The notes beneath the pieces are model-generated. The model was given only the letters and a program-made list of their open reading frames with translations. It did no database searches and was not told the DNA's origin. A DNA stretch of 37,910 bases, from NCBI RefSeq assembly GCF_031085165.1, contig NZ_JAVHTY010000010.1:1-37910 (forward strand), read 5' to 3'. The translations under genes and the position numbers were made by a program. Shown here piece after piece: positions 36,359 to 37,910 of this stretch (position 1 is its first letter; each line of letters begins with the position of its first letter). The DNA is from Pseudomonas sp. 102515 (GTDB lineage: Bacteria; Pseudomonadota; Gammaproteobacteria; Pseudomonadales; Pseudomonadaceae).

Positions 36359-37237
36359 CTAGCTGCGTCGTTCCACGATGTAACGGGCCAGGGCGCGCAG
36401 GGGTTCGGCCGGCGCGCCCAGCGGCTCGATGGCCGCAAGAGCGCTGTCACGCAGCTCCAGGGCATAGGCCTTGGCCGCGTCCAGGCCGAGCAGCGCCGGG
36501 TAGGTCGGTTTGTCGCGGGCGAGATCGGCGCCCTGGCGTTTGCCCAGGGTCTGCGTATCGCTTTCGATGTCGAGCACGTCGTCCCAGACCTGGAAGGCCA
36601 GACCGATGGCCTCGGCATAGCGGGCCAGGGCCTCACGCTCGGCGGCACCGGCGGCTTCGCTGGCCAGGGCGCCGAGTTGCACGCTGGCGGCGATCAGGGC
36701 GCCGGTCTTGTGCAGGTGCATGGTCTCCAGCGCCGACTGGTCGATGCGCCGGCCGACCGATTCCAGGTCGATGGCCTGGCCGCCGACCATGCCCGCCGGA
36801 CCGCTGGCGCGGGCCAGTACCGCGACCATCTCCAGCCGCACCCTGGCGTCCTGGGGCGCCGCCAGCAGGGTCTCGAAGGCGAGGGTCTGCAGGCCGTCGC
36901 CGGCAAGGATGGCGCAGGCCTCGTCATAGGCCTTGTGGGTAGTGGGCCGGCCGCGGCGCAGGTCGTCGTCGTCCATGGCCGGCAGGTCGTCGTGGACCAG
37001 GGAATAGGCGTGGATCAGCTCCACCGCGCAGGCGGCCTGGTCGGCGCGCGCCGGATCGCCACCCAGGGCTTCGCAGGCGGCATAGACCAGCAACGGCCGT
37101 ACCCGCTTGCCGCCACCCATGACGCTGTAGGCCATGGCGGCATAGAGCCGGGCGAGTTCGGCGCGGGGGGCGGTGAAAAGCGGGGCGAGGGCGGTATCGA
37201 CGCGGGTCTGGCAGCGTTGCTGGTAGGCCTCGATCAT
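36359..37237 (-). CDS. ispA: Farnesyl diphosphate synthase (geranyltranstransferase)
   Basis: This 292-residue prenyl synthase builds farnesyl diphosphate from IPP and DMAPP. The first aspartate motif is [10 protein letters not shown] (starting at D83), and the second is DDVLDIESD near residue 220. [10 protein letters not shown] and [12 protein letters not shown] are the usual substrate motifs. The ATG at 37237 overlaps the xseB stop (ATGA). A longer frame reaching upstream through xseB is not real. Confidence 0.95.
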   Translation of the reverse strand: MIEAYQQRCQTRVDTALAPLFTAPRAELARLYAAMAYSVMGGGKRVRPLLVYAACEALGGDPARADQAACAVELIHAYSLVHDDLPAMDDDDLRRGRPTTHKAYDEACAILAGDGLQTLAFETLLAAPQDARVRLEMVAVLARASGPAGMVGGQAIDLESVGRRIDQSALETMHLHKTGALIAASVQLGALASEAAGAAEREALARYAEAIGLAFQVWDDVLDIESDTQTLGKRQGADLARDKPTYPALLGLDAAKAYALELRDSALAAIEPLGAPAEPLRALARYIVERRS

Positions 37238-37476
37238 GCGTCGTCCCCGACCGGGGCGAAGGGGGCGGCGCTGAGTTCGCCGTCCTTTTCCAGCAGGATC
37301 TGCACCTTCTGCTCGGCCTGGGCCAGGGCCCCCTGGCATTCGCGGGTCAGGCGGATGCCCTGTTCGAAGGCGCCGAGGGAGTCCTCCAGGGACAGCTCGC
37401 CGCTTTCCAGGCGTTCCACCAGGGTCTGCAGTTCGGCCAGGGATTGTTCGAAATCGGGAGCTTTCTTGCGGGCCAT
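37234..37476 (-). CDS. xseB: Exodeoxyribonuclease VII small subunit
   Basis: This 80-residue protein is the small subunit of exonuclease VII. It has the signature [32 protein letters not shown] within residues 9-40. The order xseB-ispA-dxs is conserved across gammaproteobacteria. It overlaps ispA by four bases. On the minus strand a weak CACAAT (37535-37530) may be its -10. The interval up to the ilvA leader on the opposite strand must hold both promoters. Confidence 0.94.
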   Translation of the reverse strand: MARKKAPDFEQSLAELQTLVERLESGELSLEDSLGAFEQGIRLTRECQGALAQAEQKVQILLEKDGELSAAPFAPVGDDA

Positions 37477-37554
37477 CGGGATTCTCGGCAGAGGCGATCG
37501 GGTCGCGGGAAGTGGGCAACAGGTCGGTCATTGTGCCACAGCCATCGGCGCCGC

Positions 37555-37584
37555 TTGACGGCGTGCCCGGCCAGGCCCTAGGGT
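37555..37584 (+). promoter_or_regulatory. Promoter of the ilvA leader
   Basis: TTGACG (37555-37560) and TAGGGT (37579-37584) are 18 bases apart. The predicted start, 37591-37592, coincides with the leader-peptide ATG, so the leader message may be leaderless or start one base before the ATG. Confidence 0.55.
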
Positions 37585-37591
37585 AGCTGCC

Positions 37592-37642
37592 ATGAAGACG
37601 CGCAGCCTCCAACGCTCCAGCATTATTACCGCCATTACCTGA
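37592..37642 (+). CDS. Leader peptide of the ilvA attenuator
   Basis: A 16-residue frame, MKTRSLQRSSIITAIT, ends in a regulatory run Ile-Ile-Thr-Ala-Ile-Thr. These are the end product (isoleucine) and the substrate (threonine) of the enzyme encoded next, threonine ammonia-lyase. All three isoleucine codons are ATT, which stands out in this GC-rich DNA where ATC dominates. The stop at 37640-37642 lies in the loop and edge of the pause hairpin, as in classical attenuators. A weak AGGG is the only candidate ribosome binding site. The frame is too short for homology, but composition, position and RNA structure agree. Confidence 0.8.
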   Translation: MKTRSLQRSSIITAIT

Positions 37643-37694
37643 TGGCGGGAGAGCGTTAGCTGCGCAACCAGACCCGCCCAAGAGGCGGGTTTGT
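37629..37694 (+). promoter_or_regulatory. Transcription attenuator of ilvA
   Basis: Segment 1, CCGCCAT (37629-37635), pairs with segment 2, ATGGCGG (37642-37648), as the pause hairpin. Segment 2 as GGCGGG (37644-37649) can instead pair with segment 3, CCCGCC (37673-37678), as antiterminator. Segment 3, ACCCGCC (37672-37678), pairs with segment 4, GGCGGGT (37684-37690), followed by TT, as terminator. A ribosome stalled at the ATT codons (37622-37627) would cover segment 1 and favour the antiterminator. In addition, 37600-37617 can pair with 37651-37665 over 14 base pairs, which would enclose the pause hairpin. Confidence 0.8.
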
Positions 37695-37703
37695 ACGTTC
37701 TGA

Positions 37704-37733
37704 CTCCTGGGCCCCGACGAAACACCCCAGGAG
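37704..37733 (+). promoter_or_regulatory. Hairpin covering the ilvA ribosome binding site
   Basis: CTCCTGGG (37704-37711) pairs perfectly with CCCAGGAG (37726-37733) around a 14-base loop. The ilvA site AGGAG (37729-37733), six bases before the ATG, is wholly inside the stem. It suggests a second, translational layer after the attenuator. Confidence 0.6.
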
Positions 37734-37739
37734 CCCGCC

Positions 37740-37910
37740 ATGACCGCCCAGGAACCCGCCACCGATCTCTTGCAGCGCTATGCCCGCAAGATCCTCGAAG
37801 CCCCCGTCTACGACGTGGCGATCGAAACGCCCCTGCAACCGGCGCGGGCGCTGTCCGAGCGGCTGGGCTGCCAGGTGCTGCTCAAGCGCGAAGACCTGCA
37901 GCCGGTGTTT
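37740..37910 (+). CDS. ilvA: Threonine ammonia-lyase, biosynthetic (partial)
   Basis: The first 57 residues are present. They include the typical ILEAPVYDVAIETPLQPA and LLKREDLQPVF. The window ends just before the expected SFKLRGA motif with the PLP lysine. The enzyme deaminates threonine to 2-oxobutanoate, the first step to isoleucine. AGGAG lies six bases before the ATG, inside a hairpin. The upstream attenuator, with Ile and Thr codons in its leader peptide, fits this role. It is divergent from xseB. Confidence 0.93.
   Translation, partial: MTAQEPATDLLQRYARKILEAPVYDVAIETPLQPARALSERLGCQVLLKREDLQPVF

Noticed and set aside
37525-37545. TGGCAC upstream of xseB as a sigma-54 promoter
   Set aside because: The required TTGC element at the right distance is missing.
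34529-37558. A 1009-codon open frame on the plus strand opposite dxs and ispA
   Set aside because: It is the antisense shadow of two well-conserved genes in GC-rich DNA; its translation is low complexity (Gly, Gln, His, Ala) and has no recognisable domain.

Overview
The window is a GC-rich gammaproteobacterial chromosome segment. Protein sequences and gene order point to Pseudomonas in the broad sense; the species cannot be fixed from here. Nothing looks mobile: no IS elements, phage genes, CRISPR arrays, tRNAs or rRNAs. Nearly all genes are core genes, so the interest lies in junctions, leaders and regulatory sites.

Positions 1-13976 hold the end of tuf and the complete S10-spc-alpha ribosomal protein cluster: rpsJ to rpsQ, rplN to rpmJ with secY, then rpsM to rplQ with rpoA. 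Three similar promoters (183-211, 6912-6940, 10974-11002) divide it into units. The two internal promoters start inside the right arm of a perfect hairpin that closes the preceding unit.

Positions 13977-19871 hold the catalase katA, a YccS-like membrane protein, a RmlD-like protein that has lost its YxxxK residues, and an overlapping sugar-nucleotide epimerase. From memory of P. aeruginosa PAO1, the ribosomal-katA block and the block starting at 18021 are far apart there, so this region carries a rearrangement boundary.

Positions 19872-26399 hold an OmpW-family porin (oprG) behind a well-formed Anr/FNR-type promoter. Next is a four-gene minus-strand zinc-type operon (DUF2796 protein, ABC ATPase, permease, DUF3299 protein) behind a Zur-like palindrome. 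Then come a small unknown gene, the thioredoxin-chaperone cnoX, and a lipoprotein-methyltransferase pair.

Positions 26581-34257 hold nrdR-ribD, an FMN riboswitch, then ribE-ribBX-ribH-nusB-thiL-pgpA, a secreted retropepsin-like protein, and ribA. The riboswitch sits after ribD. It is followed by a 16-codon open reading frame that overlaps the ribE start and contains a hairpin over the ribE ribosome binding site. RibBX has a degenerate cyclohydrolase domain and a separate intact RibA supplies that activity.

Positions 34258-37910 hold the minus-strand isoprenoid operon xseB-ispA-dxs. Divergent from it is the start of ilvA (threonine ammonia-lyase). Upstream of ilvA is a well-formed transcription attenuator: a 16-residue leader peptide ending in Ile-Ile-Thr-Ala-Ile-Thr, mutually exclusive pause, antiterminator and terminator stems, and then a second hairpin that buries the ilvA ribosome binding site. 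This is the most interesting structure I found.
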